DNA of 64,000 nucleotides from Agrobacterium tumefaciens (GTDB lineage Bacteria; Pseudomonadota; Alphaproteobacteria; Rhizobiales; Rhizobiaceae). The notes under the pieces were generated by a model. That model saw only the letters and a program-made list of their open reading frames with translations, was not told where the DNA came from and searched no databases. Position numbers and translations under genes: made by a program. Where the stretch lies: assembly GCF_005221385.1 (NCBI RefSeq), contig NZ_CP039903.1, positions 1,922,001 to 1,986,000 on the forward strand, in the 5' to 3' direction. Positions 17,869 to 30,007 of the stretch are shown here, in pieces (position 1 is the stretch's first letter; the number at the start of each line of letters is the position of its first letter).

Positions 17869-19200
17869 ATGTCTCCCACCAACACACCGGCAGCTGCCCG
17901 GCCCCTGAACAGCCAGGATTACAGAACTCTTGGCCTTTCGGCCCTCGGCGGCGCGCTCGAATTTTACGATTTCATCATTTTCGTGTTTTTCGCCACCGTC
18001 ATTGGCCATCTGTTCTTCCCGCCGGAAATGCCGGACTGGCTGGTGATGATCCAGACCTTCGGCATCTTTGCCGCCGGTTATCTGGTGCGACCGCTCGGCG
18101 GCATCGTTCTGGCGCATTATGGCGACCGTTATGGCCGCAAGCGCGTCTTTGCCTTCTCCATCCTCCTGATGGCGCTCTCCACCCTCGGCATGGCGCTGAT
18201 GCCGACCTATGCCACCATCGGCGTCGCCGCTCCCATCCTGCTCATCATCCTGCGCATGCTGCAGGGCGCGGCCATCGGCGGTGAAGTGCCGGGCGCCTGG
18301 ACCTTCGTTGCCGAACACGTGCCCTTCCGCCGCGTCGGGCTTGCCTGCGGTTTCCTCACATCGGGTCTTTCCTTTGGCATCATGCTGGGCTCGTTGATCG
18401 CCTTTGCCATCAATTCCCTGTTCTCGGCAGAAGATGTGGCGGCTTATGCCTGGCGCATTCCCTTCCTGCTCGGCGGCATCTTCGGCCTGATCGCCGTCTA
18501 TTTGCGCCGCTGGCTGGAAGAGACGCCGATCTTCAACGAGATGAAAAAATCGAAATCACTGACGGACAAGCTGCCGCTTGGGCTGGTGCTGAAACATCAT
18601 ATGCGTGGTGTCATCATTTCCGCCCTGCTGACCTGGGTTCTGTCGGCCGCCATCGTCGTGACGACGCTGATGACAGCCACATTCCTGCAAAAGCTTTATG
18701 GCTACACCCCGACGCAGGCGCTCGCGGGCACCAGCTTCGGCACGCTGTTCCTGATCTTCGGCGTCATCATTGCCGGCGCGCTCATCGACCGCGTCGGCTC
18801 CGGCATCTTCTTCATGGCGGCAAGCATCTTCTTCGGCATCGCCACCTTCACCTTCTACAGCTACGCTGGCGCGTCGCTTGAAACCATGTTCATTCTCTAC
18901 GGCGTCATGGGCCTTTCGGTCGGCATGGCGGGAGCCGTGCCCTATGTCATGGTGCGTGCCTTCCCGGCATCGGTCCGCTTCTCCGGCCTCTCCTTCGCCT
19001 ATAACGTCTCCTATGCCGTCTTCGGTGGATTGACACCGATTGGCGTGACCACGGCACTTGCCGTCAATCCCATGGCGCATGCCTGGTATCTGGTGTTCAT
19101 AGCCGTCCTCGCCTTCTGCATCGGCCTTTACCTTTATCTGCGCGGCAGCGAGGTCGAGAGCCATGTCGGCATAGAAGAACTGGCGGCGTTGAGGTCGTAA
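17869..19200 (+). CDS. MFS transporter, metabolite:H+ symporter (MHS) family
   Basis: 443 residues, twelve predicted transmembrane segments. The N-terminus reads ALGGALEFYDFIIFVFFA, and the loop after TM2 has RPLGGIVLAHYGDRYGRKR, which is the MHS family signature (ProP, KgtP, ShiA). The loop after TM6 begins RRWLEETPIF, also typical. It should import an organic acid or osmolyte with protons. The precise substrate is unclear. A strong terminator directly follows. Confidence 0.9.
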   Translation: MSPTNTPAAARPLNSQDYRTLGLSALGGALEFYDFIIFVFFATVIGHLFFPPEMPDWLVMIQTFGIFAAGYLVRPLGGIVLAHYGDRYGRKRVFAFSILLMALSTLGMALMPTYATIGVAAPILLIILRMLQGAAIGGEVPGAWTFVAEHVPFRRVGLACGFLTSGLSFGIMLGSLIAFAINSLFSAEDVAAYAWRIPFLLGGIFGLIAVYLRRWLEETPIFNEMKKSKSLTDKLPLGLVLKHHMRGVIISALLTWVLSAAIVVTTLMTATFLQKLYGYTPTQALAGTSFGTLFLIFGVIIAGALIDRVGSGIFFMAASIFFGIATFTFYSYAGASLETMFILYGVMGLSVGMAGAVPYVMVRAFPASVRFSGLSFAYNVSYAVFGGLTPIGVTTALAVNPMAHAWYLVFIAVLAFCIGLYLYLRGSEVESHVGIEELAALRS

Positions 19201-19212
19201 GCTTAACGGCCA

Positions 19213-19247
19213 ACAAAAAAAGCGCGGGCAGAACCCGCGCTTTTTTA
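19213..19247. terminator. Bidirectional rho-independent terminator (MHS gene / metH)
   Basis: Stem GCGCGGG / CCCGCGC with a 5-base loop, an A-run on the left and a T-run on the right. It lies between two convergent genes, so it can stop transcription from both sides. Confidence 0.88.
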
Positions 19248-19267
19248 TTGCAGCAACGCCCGAAACA

Positions 19268-23041
<3,774 letters not shown>

Positions 23042-23087
23042 GGGCACACTCCTCATTTCGATTTGCAAGATCGCAAGCCGTCAAGTC

Positions 23088-23107
23088 ACATAAAGATATG
23101 TTTATGT
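23088..23107. promoter_or_regulatory. Putative SahR-type operator upstream of metH
   Basis: Perfect 7-bp arms, ACATAAA and TTTATGT, flank a 6-bp core (GATATG), 47 bp before the metH start. In Proteobacteria methionine-cycle genes such as metH and ahcY are often repressed by the ArsR-family protein SahR through AT-rich palindromes of this form. The regulator gene is not in the window. I found no SAM or SAH riboswitch fold here. Confidence 0.55.
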
Positions 23108-23232
23108 CAATATATCTTCAAGGGACAGGCATAGCTTTGCGTCGTTGCGGCAGACTACGAAATTTCACTGACAGATGACAGGTTTATACGGCAAGGATAT
23201 AAGCCAAGGCAGCAAACCGCATGGAGGACGAA

Positions 23233-24480
23233 ATGCCCGAGGAAGATCACAACAGCCGCAACTGGAACACCCTTCCCTGGCACCGCCAATGGCTGGTGAA
23301 ACAGGCCGAAGGACTTTTCGATTTCTTCCAGTATCGCGCCGTGAATTCCGCCGGCGGCTTTTTCGACCTCGATCCCAAGGGCGCGCCGCTGCAGAAAAAT
23401 GACCCCGTGCGCGGCATCCACGCCTCGGCCCGCATGGTGCATTGCTTCTCCATCGGCCATCTGCTCGGCCGGCCGGGCTGCGGCGATATCGTCGACCACG
23501 GCATGACCTATCTCTGGAACAAACACCGTGACAGTGAGCATGGCGGTTATTTCTGGCAGGTGAACGATGCCGGCCCGGTGGACGCCACCAAGCAGGGTTA
23601 CGGCCATGCCTTCGTGCTTCTGGCCGCCTCTTCCGCCAAGACCGTCGGGCATCCGCTGGCCGACCGGATGCTGGCCGATATTACCGAGGTGCTGGAAACC
23701 CGCTTCTGGGAAGAAAAACACGGCGCCATCGCCGAGGAATTCAACCGCGACTGGTCGCCCATCGATAATTATCGCGGCCAGAATTCCAACATGCACCTGA
23801 CCGAAGCGCTGATGGCCGCTTATGAGGCGACAGGCGACAGCAACTATCTCAGCAAGGCCGAACGCATCGCCGATCTCGTCATCCGCCGCCGCGCCGGCGA
23901 ACTGGACTTCCGCGTGCCGGAGCATTTCGACGAGAGCTGGACGCTGGACAAGGAGTATCGCGGCAACGAAATGTTCCGCCCCTCCGGCTCCACCCCCGGC
24001 CACTGGCTGGAATGGGCACGTCTCATCCTGCAATTATGGGTGCTGGGCGAGCGCCGCCACGACTGGATGCCGGTGGCCGCAAAATCGCTATTCGTGCAAT
24101 CCATGGCGCTCGGCTGGGACCGGGAAAAGGGCGGCTTCTTTTACACGCTCGACTGGGACGACAATCCGGACAAGACGGCAAAGCTCTGGTGGCCGATGTG
24201 CGAGGCGGCGGGTGCTGCCCACTTCCTGAACGAAAACCTGCCGGCGGACCCCTTTTACGAAGACAGCTATCGCCGCATCTGGAGCACCATCTCCAACAAC
24301 TTCATCGACCATGACAATGGCGGCTGGCACGAGGAACTGACGGAAAATCTGGTTCCGGCGCATACATTGTTCCCCGGCAAGGGCGATATCTACCACGCGC
24401 TTCAGGCCTGCCTCATCCCGCTTTTCCCGGCCACGGGAAGCCTGACGAAGGTGATTGCGGAAACCGGCGGTGATTATTGA
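23233..24480 (+). CDS. AGE-family sugar epimerase/isomerase (probable D-mannose isomerase type)
   Basis: 415 residues from the ATG at 23233, five bases after GGAGG. The family is marked by an (alpha/alpha)6 barrel with catalytic histidines. Visible blocks are IHASARMVHCFSIGHL, QGYGHAFVLLAAS, YRGQNSNMHLTEALMAAYEA, STPGHWLEWARLIL and the late GDIYHALQACLIP. The pattern of RxxNxxMH and the HxLEWA motif matches bacterial mannose/aldose-ketose isomerases (YihS and Agrobacterium mannose isomerase) better than N-acylglucosamine epimerase. It would interconvert free aldoses and ketoses in the cytoplasm. It stands alone, with a palindromic repeat directly after the stop. Confidence 0.85.
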   Translation: MPEEDHNSRNWNTLPWHRQWLVKQAEGLFDFFQYRAVNSAGGFFDLDPKGAPLQKNDPVRGIHASARMVHCFSIGHLLGRPGCGDIVDHGMTYLWNKHRDSEHGGYFWQVNDAGPVDATKQGYGHAFVLLAASSAKTVGHPLADRMLADITEVLETRFWEEKHGAIAEEFNRDWSPIDNYRGQNSNMHLTEALMAAYEATGDSNYLSKAERIADLVIRRRAGELDFRVPEHFDESWTLDKEYRGNEMFRPSGSTPGHWLEWARLILQLWVLGERRHDWMPVAAKSLFVQSMALGWDREKGGFFYTLDWDDNPDKTAKLWWPMCEAAGAAHFLNENLPADPFYEDSYRRIWSTISNNFIDHDNGGWHEELTENLVPAHTLFPGKGDIYHALQACLIPLFPATGSLTKVIAETGGDY

Positions 24481-24509
24481 GGCGCGTTGCGGCCAATAGC
24501 CCTTCTGCC

Positions 24510-24595
24510 GTCATGCTCGGGCTTGTCCCGAGCATCTGCAACCTATCTGCCGGACGCAACGTGGTTAGATCCTCGGCACAGGGCCGAGGATGACG
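24510..24595. repeat. REP/BIME-like double-hairpin repeat
   Basis: The first hairpin is ATGCTCGGG-CTTGT-CCCGAGCAT and the second is ATCCTCGGC-ACAG-GGCCGAGGAT. They sit in the orientation GTCAT...ATGAC and are about 40 bp apart. A related unit is at 32692-32783, and single-hairpin or scrambled relatives are at 41613-41640 and 45552-45667. Confidence 0.75.
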
Positions 24596-24613
24596 TCGCG
24601 TATAAAGCAACCC

Positions 24614-25192
24614 TCAAAACCCGATGGTTTCCTCGAAATCATCCCAGGACTGATACATCTCATATCGGCCGATCCCCGGGATCGGCACATGCCCGTAATA
24701 GGGCGAGAGCTGGAATTCGGCCGCCGCCTCGCCCTTGCCGGCCACGGCTCCCACATAGATTGCCGAGGCAAGCCCCGTGCGGTTGGCGCCATGTTCGCAA
24801 TGGATGAGGATGGGTTTTTCCGCATTCTGCAGCACGGCCACCAGCGTTTCCGCATCTTGCGGCGAAAGCTTTTCGCTTGAACTCATCGGAAAATCGACCA
24901 GCCGGATACCGTTTTTCTTCGCCGCCTGGCTTTCGGCGTCATACCAGCCCTCGCGCTTTTCATCGCGCAGGTTGATGATGGTCTTTATGCCGTAAGCCTT
25001 TGCATAGGTTGCGATATCCTTCCCGCTCGGCTGGGCTGAACGATAAAGTTCGCCGGGGATGACCTCGTGAAAATTTCCGGTCAGCTGGCCGATACCCATA
25101 TGTGCGCCCGCCAGAACCGGCAGGCCGACAAGGCCGATGGCCGTGATTTTCAGAAACTTCAAAATAATACGCAAAACATCAACCCGCGACAT
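24614..25192 (-). CDS. Tyrosine/dual-specificity phosphatase family protein
   Basis: 192 residues. An N-terminal membrane anchor (about residues 8-32) is followed by a periplasmic phosphatase fold. ELYRSAQPSGKDI and IKTIINLRDEKREGWYD are the typical entry motifs of this family. The catalytic loop HCEHGANRTG (CX5R with Cys and Arg) is at about residues 131-140. It probably removes phosphate from proteins or lipids at the outer face of the inner membrane. An upstream general-acid aspartate candidate lies in the DFPMSSSEKLS segment. The 193-bp region upstream separates it from another gene on the same strand. Confidence 0.85.
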   Translation of the reverse strand: MSRVDVLRIILKFLKITAIGLVGLPVLAGAHMGIGQLTGNFHEVIPGELYRSAQPSGKDIATYAKAYGIKTIINLRDEKREGWYDAESQAAKKNGIRLVDFPMSSSEKLSPQDAETLVAVLQNAEKPILIHCEHGANRTGLASAIYVGAVAGKGEAAAEFQLSPYYGHVPIPGIGRYEMYQSWDDFEETIGF

Positions 25193-25384
25193 TCATCGGA
25201 CGGTGGCGAGATGGCATTGCAAACCGGCAAAAACAAGTCCGCCACCGGCCAAACAGGCAGCCGCTTGGCAGGCAATCGGCTGATGGCCCGCACAGATCCG
25301 CTGCACCGCAAGGGTTTTCACGCCGCTGCGCGGCAGAGGTGGAGTTTTCAAAATGCCGTGATGGCCGCACCCGCGACCGGCGGT

Positions 25385-25837
25385 TCAATCAAACTCAGCC
25401 GAAATAACGGTAACGCGCCATTCCAGCCGTTGGGGTTCCACTCTTTCGTTGTTGCGCAACCGGAAAGCGCGGCATGCGGCGAAAGTCTCCCCCGCCTCGA
25501 TGCGCCTTTCGCTGACCTGATAGGGATCAAAGGCGACGGAAGCGCGAAAGGCGGGCTCGAACCCTTCGAGCGTATAGGTCAGGCGCTGTACCGCGACATT
25601 GTTGTCGTTGCGGAAACTGACGCGAATGGGCAAAGCCGGATCCGGGCAGGCGGCATCGAAACTGGCTGTCGCAATGACATGGCCGAGCCGCTGGCTGCCG
25701 CGCCACCAGTCATAAATGACAAAGGCAGCGGTCGCCCCCCAGATCAGCAGCAGGCAGATGACGACGGGTTTGAGATGCCGCGGAAATGCGATGAGGGTCA
25801 GAAGAAGAACGGCACTGAGAACGGCTCCGACGATCAC
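25385..25837 (-). CDS. Hypothetical membrane-anchored protein
   Basis: 150 residues from a GTG at 25837, preceded by GAGGGAGGGG. Two hydrophobic helices at the N-terminus (about residues 1-18 and 23-42) are followed by a soluble periplasmic domain that looks like a beta-sandwich. RVSFRNDNNVAVQRLTYTLEG and RRIEAGETFAACRAF suggest an Ig-like fold. I recognise no named family. The gene is on the same strand as the phosphatase gene downstream of it, 192 bp away. Confidence 0.65.
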   Translation of the reverse strand: MIVGAVLSAVLLLTLIAFPRHLKPVVICLLLIWGATAAFVIYDWWRGSQRLGHVIATASFDAACPDPALPIRVSFRNDNNVAVQRLTYTLEGFEPAFRASVAFDPYQVSERRIEAGETFAACRAFRLRNNERVEPQRLEWRVTVISAEFD

Positions 25838-26279
25838 GTCGCCCCTCCCTCATAAAAACAAACCCGCATGCGATCCTGCCCTCCCTTACCCATTTCCGTC
25901 CATGGCGACCCGGCGTGACAACAACGGTTCAACCGCTCACCACATCCTTTCCGATGTGAAGCGGCTGGAGCGCCGAAGCGGCGGTCCTGCCACGGACAGG
26001 CACAACTCTATGGTCGTGCCCCCCGCTGTCAAGACAACCAAGCGTGACACCGGACAGCCAGTTCGCCGGCCCGCTGACGGAAAGACAAAGGGAACCAAAC
26101 ACCGCTGAAGACGTTCGCCGCATCACAACAGCATGGCGGGGCGAGAAAAAACGCCGCGATCCGGGCACGACAGTCAAGAACACCGGAGGACACAGCGCCT
26201 CTTGGAACTGCCAGGCCCGAGACCATATTAAATGCGACTAATATATGCTATAGACGACAGTAGCTCAGGGAGAATAACG
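25838..26279. other. 440-bp intergenic region, no gene seen
   Basis: Several short open frames exist but none has a ribosome-binding site or sensible composition. The last 60 bp contain AT-rich ATATTAAATGCGACTAATAT, likely part of the promoter of the outer-membrane protein gene. Confidence 0.5.
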
Positions 26280-26912
26280 ATGAAAACGTTGATCGTAACG
26301 TCACTTCTGGCCCTTTCGGCCAGCACCGCAATGGCCGCGGATGCCGTCTACGAAACGCCGGCACCTCCGGTCGCGCAGGAAACCCTGCCGGTCTTCACCT
26401 GGTCTGGCCCCTATCTTGGTATTCAAGGCGGCGCGGGCTGGGCAAATGGCGATTTTTCGGCTGGCGGTCCCGTCGCTTCGGATAATTTCGATGGCGGCAT
26501 TCTGGGTGCCTTTGCCGGTTACAATTACCAGTTCGATAATAATTTCGTCGTCGGCATCGAAGGTGATGTCGATTATAACTGGAATGACAATGACTATGCC
26601 GGCGTGCAGATCGGCACCGACTGGCAGGGCTCCGTCCGCGGCCGCGTCGGTTATGCCTTCGACCGCGCCCTGCTCTACGGCACTGCCGGCTGGACAGCCA
26701 CACGTGGTTTCATCGAAACCCCCGGCGCCGGCAAGGACAGCACCACGTTCAACGGCTACACCATTGGCGCGGGTCTCGACTACGCCTTCACCGACAATGT
26801 GTTCGGCCGGCTGGAATATCGCTACAACGATTATGGCGACAAGGACATTTTCGGCGTCAATACCGATTTCGACCAGCACACCGTCAAGGTGGGTCTCGGC
26901 GTGAAATTCTGA
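26280..26912 (+). CDS. Outer-membrane beta-barrel protein (RopB/Omp25-31 like)
   Basis: 210 residues. A signal peptide (about residues 1-20, cut near TAMAAD) is followed by a short proline-rich linker and an eight-stranded barrel. Barrel evidence: FTWSGPYLGIQGGAGW, then alternating strands such as GAFAGYNYQFDNNFVVGIEGD and NVFGRLEYRYNDYGD, and a C-terminal strand ending in phenylalanine (VKVGLGVKF), needed for BAM recognition. Such proteins stabilise the envelope and are abundant surface antigens in Rhizobiales. It stands alone with a strong terminator. Confidence 0.9.
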   Translation: MKTLIVTSLLALSASTAMAADAVYETPAPPVAQETLPVFTWSGPYLGIQGGAGWANGDFSAGGPVASDNFDGGILGAFAGYNYQFDNNFVVGIEGDVDYNWNDNDYAGVQIGTDWQGSVRGRVGYAFDRALLYGTAGWTATRGFIETPGAGKDSTTFNGYTIGAGLDYAFTDNVFGRLEYRYNDYGDKDIFGVNTDFDQHTVKVGLGVKF

Positions 26913-26940
26913 TCCTGCCCAACCAGCTTCAGCATGAATA

Positions 26941-26968
26941 AGCCCGGCCCTTCGCCGGGCTTTTTCTT
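26941..26968 (+). terminator. Rho-independent terminator of the outer-membrane protein gene
   Basis: Stem AGCCCGGC / GCCGGGCT with a 5-base loop, followed by TTTTTCTT. Confidence 0.88.
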
Positions 26969-27129
26969 GGCCAAAAGAACAATGTCCGCCTCAACCTGCC
27001 GACTTTAGCGATGCCAAAAACATGAACCCCTCAACAACGAAACATTCACAAACCGTTCAGCAGACCCGTGCCATCATGCGGGCATAATGAGCCTCTATCT
27101 CCCAAGGCAGGCTTATGGAGTAGCCCCCG

Positions 27130-27504
27130 ATGAAAAAGATCATTCTTTCCACCCTTGCCGCGCTGGTCGCCACCGGCAGCGTCTTCGCATCCTACGGCAC
27201 CGCTGCCGCGCAGGATTATCCCTATCGTCCGCGCTACGACCGTGGTTATGACCGTGGCGGCCCACCCCCGCCGCCCTACCGCGAACATCGCCGCCACAAT
27301 GACGGCGCAGCAATCGCCGGTGGCCTTGCCGCAGGCGTCATCGGCGGCCTGATCGGTGGCGCCATCGCCAACGGCAACAACAACGCCCCCCGCTACTACG
27401 AACCCCCGCCGCCGCCCCGCCCGCGCTGCTGGTTCGAAGACCGCCGCGTTCCCAATTCCTATGACGGCGGCTGGCACACCGAAAGCATGCGGGTCTGTAA
27501 CTGA
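27130..27504 (+). CDS. Hypothetical secreted glycine-zipper protein
   Basis: 124 residues. A signal peptide (cut near TAAAQD) is followed by an Arg/Tyr/Pro-rich segment and a glycine-zipper helix (GAAIAGGLAAGVIGGLIGGAIANG) in two pieces, each under twenty residues. A proline-rich linker and a small C-terminal domain with two cysteines (CWFEDRR and MRVCN) follow. Glycine zippers can oligomerise in membranes, as in the Rickettsia 17-kDa antigen family. GGAG precedes the start with a good gap. The terminator at 27533-27567 follows. Confidence 0.75.
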   Translation: MKKIILSTLAALVATGSVFASYGTAAAQDYPYRPRYDRGYDRGGPPPPPYREHRRHNDGAAIAGGLAAGVIGGLIGGAIANGNNNAPRYYEPPPPPRPRCWFEDRRVPNSYDGGWHTESMRVCN

Positions 27505-27532
27505 CCGCATGGCCAAAAATTCACAACGGATG

Positions 27533-27567
27533 ATCCGATCAGTCTGAATGGCTGGTCGGATTTTTTG
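27533..27567 (+). terminator. Rho-independent terminator
   Basis: Imperfect stem ATCCGATCAG / CTGGTCGGAT with a 9-base loop, followed by a T-run (TTTTTTGTTG). Confidence 0.75.
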
Positions 27568-27664
27568 TTGTAAGGAGCCAAAAGTGCCGAAGATGGCGAT
27601 GATCAACGAAATATCGATTCGCCCCTGCGGAATATCGCCAGTTCATTGGAAATATGAAAGAAAA

Positions 27665-27740
27665 TGGTGGGCCTGGAGAGACTCGAACTCCCAACCAAGC
27701 GGTTATGAGCCGCCGGCTCTAACCATTGAGCTACAGGCCC
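27665..27740 (-). tRNA. tRNA-Ile2 (anticodon CAT, lysidine-modified)
   Basis: 76 nt on the minus strand with CCA encoded. The acceptor stem GGGCCTG pairs with CAGGCCC, the discriminator base is A, and the D, anticodon and T arms are complete (T loop TTCGAGT). The anticodon loop is CTCATAA. The anticodon arm and variable region (GGCGG, loop, CCGCT, TGGTT) match E. coli tRNA-Ile2 closely, including the G-T closing pair. Elongator tRNA-Met of alphaproteobacteria has a different stem. It should read AUA codons after TilS converts C34 to lysidine. Simple anticodon-based annotation would call it tRNA-Met. Confidence 0.9.
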
Positions 27741-27921
27741 TTATCGGAACAAGGTGATCCGAAATACCGGTTTCGCAATGGTTCGAATCCGGTGGGTCAC
27801 GCTCTAACGTAATTTTTATAGCCCGACAAGCCATTGATGCTTCCGCAAGGCAGCGCCGCCGTATTAGCTACACAATCTAAGGCAATACCCTGCAAAGGGA
27901 CACAATCAACGAGGAAACACC

Positions 27922-28665
27922 ATGACGACAAAAAAGGCCCGCCTCTTCGCACTCACCGCTTTGACCGCAGCAGCAATGGTGCCGCTGGCCAGCCAGGTGC
28001 TTGCGCAGGACGCCAACCCGCGCGAAGCCACCATCAGTGTTTCCGGCGAAGGCCAGGCGGCCATTGCCCCTGATATGGCGATCCTTTCCTTCAGCGTCGT
28101 CAAGCAGGCGGAGACGGCAGCTGCCGCGCTCACGGAGAATTCCAAGGCGCTCGCCGATGTTCTGAAAGCGCTGAAAGAAGCCGCCATCGAAGACCGGGAT
28201 CTGCAGACCAGCAATTTCTCGGTACAGCCGCTCTACAAGCATTATGAGCCGAAGGACGGCGTTTATGTTGCGCCTGAGATCACCGGTTATCAGGTTTCCA
28301 ACGGCCTGACCGTGCGGGTGCGCGACCTGAAGAAGCTCGGCGCGATCCTCGATACCTCCGTCAAGCTTGGTATCAATCAGGGCGGCGATATCACCTTCAC
28401 CAATGACAAGCCCGAAGCCACTGTTACCGAGGCCCGCAAGCAGGCCGTGGCCGATGCTATCGCCAAGGCAAAAACGCTGACGGAAGCGGCAGGCGTGAAG
28501 CTCGGCCGCGTCATCCAGATCAGCGAAAACTCGCAGCGCCCGATGCCGATGCCAGCCGGCGCGATGCGCGCTTCGATGATGAAGGAAGCCGACAGCGTGC
28601 CGATCGCTTCGGGTGAGAACAATTACAGCGTTGTGGTCAACGTCACCTTCGCCCTCGACCAGTAA
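27922..28665 (+). CDS. SIMPL (DUF541) domain periplasmic protein
   Basis: 247 residues. A signal peptide (about residues 1-28, cut after LAQ) is followed by the SIMPL domain. REATISVSGEGQAAIAPDMAI is its typical opening strand (seen here across about residues 33-55), and LQTSNFSVQPLY and GYQVSNGLTVRVRDL are its conserved blocks. KALADVLKALKEAAIED and EARKQAVADAIAKAKTLTEAAG form the helices. Members such as YggE and BP26/Omp28 are periplasmic proteins linked to oxidative-stress tolerance and host immunity; the biochemical function is uncertain. GAGGAAACACC precedes the start. A terminator follows. Confidence 0.88.
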   Translation: MTTKKARLFALTALTAAAMVPLASQVLAQDANPREATISVSGEGQAAIAPDMAILSFSVVKQAETAAAALTENSKALADVLKALKEAAIEDRDLQTSNFSVQPLYKHYEPKDGVYVAPEITGYQVSNGLTVRVRDLKKLGAILDTSVKLGINQGGDITFTNDKPEATVTEARKQAVADAIAKAKTLTEAAGVKLGRVIQISENSQRPMPMPAGAMRASMMKEADSVPIASGENNYSVVVNVTFALDQ

Positions 28666-28737
28666 GAACAATGGAGGGGCGGCACCTGCGTGTCGCCTCC
28701 CCCATTTTAATCCGGTCATCGGCCGGTTTAAAAAAAG

Positions 28738-28782
28738 AAATGCCCCTCGCCTGCCTTTCCGGACAAGCGAGGGGCATTTTTT
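28738..28782 (+). terminator. Rho-independent terminator of the SIMPL gene
   Basis: Stem ATGCCCCTCGC / GCGAGGGGCAT with a 16-base loop, then TTTTTTAT. Confidence 0.85.
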
Positions 28783-28827
28783 ATCCATCCGGCGGACGGG
28801 GATGTCACCGGATCGATATTGTCCGCT

Positions 28828-29169
28828 TTAGCGGCGGATTACCGGGCAGCCACGCTCATTGGCGAAGACGATGCGGTCACGGCCCCGACGGTCGAAGCCT
28901 GCAACCACAACGCGGCGCGGCGACACATCAACAACGCGGGCACGGCGAAGACCCATGCGGCTTGCCTTTTCTTCCGCAAAGCGCGGCGAGCAACCAAAGC
29001 GCGGGCGATCGGGACGACCCCAGCCGCGGCCTCTGTCATGGCCATAGCCATCCTGAACCTGAACTCTGAACTGAACATCCGAGCCAGCCGAAGCCGCAGG
29101 AGCGGTGGCGGAGATGCCGCCGAAGGCAATGAGAGCGGCAAGGCCGGCTTTTGCGAAGGTGTTGAACAT
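28828..29169 (-). CDS. Hypothetical secreted basic protein
   Basis: 113 residues. A signal peptide (about residues 1-28, cut near AASAGS) is followed by an Arg/Gly/Asp-rich mature part with two cysteines (RFGCSPRF and ERGCPVI) that could form one disulfide. The phrase AEEKASRMGLRRARVVDVSPRRVVVAG recurs in small rhizobial secreted proteins (given here as a description across residues 66-92). GGAGTGAG precedes the start. No named domain. It converges with the SIMPL gene. Confidence 0.7.
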   Translation of the reverse strand: MFNTFAKAGLAALIAFGGISATAPAASAGSDVQFRVQVQDGYGHDRGRGWGRPDRPRFGCSPRFAEEKASRMGLRRARVVDVSPRRVVVAGFDRRGRDRIVFANERGCPVIRR

Positions 29170-29318
29170 GAACTCACTCCATTTGTTCTTCGCCGGCAGG
29201 GAACGTCCCTCAGCGATTGACGAGACCCTAGCCCCACCCGTCTGAATATTAACAGAACCGCATGTTCAGCAGGGGTTCATGGTTATTAACGGGAAAACAC
29301 ACATTCCCTAACGGAAGA

Positions 29319-29741
29319 TCAGGCGGAAATATGCAGCACGATTTCGCGGCGGTGCGGCCGGTCGCGGTGCTCGAAAAGATAAATCCCCTGCCAGGTGCCA
29401 AGCGCAAGCCTGCCCTGCCCGATCGGCACGCCGATCGAAACCGCGGTCAGGGCCGATTTGATATGGGCAGGCATATCATCAGGGCCTTCCAGCGTGTGGG
29501 TGACCCAGCGCATCGAGGCATCGTCCGAAGGCGGCACGAGGCGGGAGAAGAACACCGAGAGATCGCGCCGGACATCCGGATCGGCATTTTCCTGGATAAG
29601 CAGCGAGCACGATGTATGCCGCACAAAGACGGTCAGCAAGCCTTCGTCCACGCCGCTCTCTCTCACGAAACCCTTGGCCTCGGATGTAAACTCGTAGAGC
29701 CCCTGCCCATGGGTGGCGATGGTTATTGTCTTCTGCGGCAC
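29319..29741 (-). CDS. YjbQ/UPF0047 family protein
   Basis: 140 residues from a GTG at 29741, matching the usual family length; a TTG 42 bp upstream gives a longer but atypical N-terminus. Family motifs are VFVRHTSCSLLIQENADPDV near residues 50-70, MRWVTHTLEGPDDMPAHIKS, and GRLALGTWQGIYLFEHRD near the C-terminus, with a metal-site set of histidines. The YjbQ fold is a small trimeric enzyme; E. coli YjbQ has weak thiamin-phosphate synthase activity, and the true role is uncertain. It is divergent from the phytochrome gene. Confidence 0.9.
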   Translation of the reverse strand: MPQKTITIATHGQGLYEFTSEAKGFVRESGVDEGLLTVFVRHTSCSLLIQENADPDVRRDLSVFFSRLVPPSDDASMRWVTHTLEGPDDMPAHIKSALTAVSIGVPIGQGRLALGTWQGIYLFEHRDRPHRREIVLHISA

Positions 29742-30007
29742 ATTTTTTCTTTCAAACAGGCTGGAACAAAATCGGCGTTGCAAACGTTACGCCATGTCAA
29801 ATTCTACCCGATGGGGGTAGAGATAAAACAATAACGTGACGGCGGGCCGTAACAACTAACGGAAAAGCGGCGTCACGGTTGCAAGAAAACGGGGAAGGGT
29901 TGGCAATATCAGAATGAACTATTCAGGCTTCCCCGTCCCTCGACGAACAGAATATTTTCAGCGCAAGACAAGTACCAAGCCAGGCACAGGGTGCGAAAGA
30001 CGTATTC

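Noticed and set aside
23042..23130. Possible SAM or SAH riboswitch upstream of metH
   Set aside because: No multi-stem fold or pseudoknot could be drawn; the clear palindrome and short leader favour a protein operator.
25067..25855. Long open frame overlapping the phosphatase and the membrane protein gene on the other strand
   Set aside because: Low-complexity composition, no ribosome-binding site; both opposite-strand genes have coherent domain features.
27768..27803. A tRNA-like 3-prime fragment (GGTTCGAATCC followed by GGTGGGTCA) next to tRNA-Ile2
   Set aside because: The T stem has mismatches beyond three pairs and no matching 5-prime acceptor lies nearby; at most a chance or very old remnant, too weak to call an att site.
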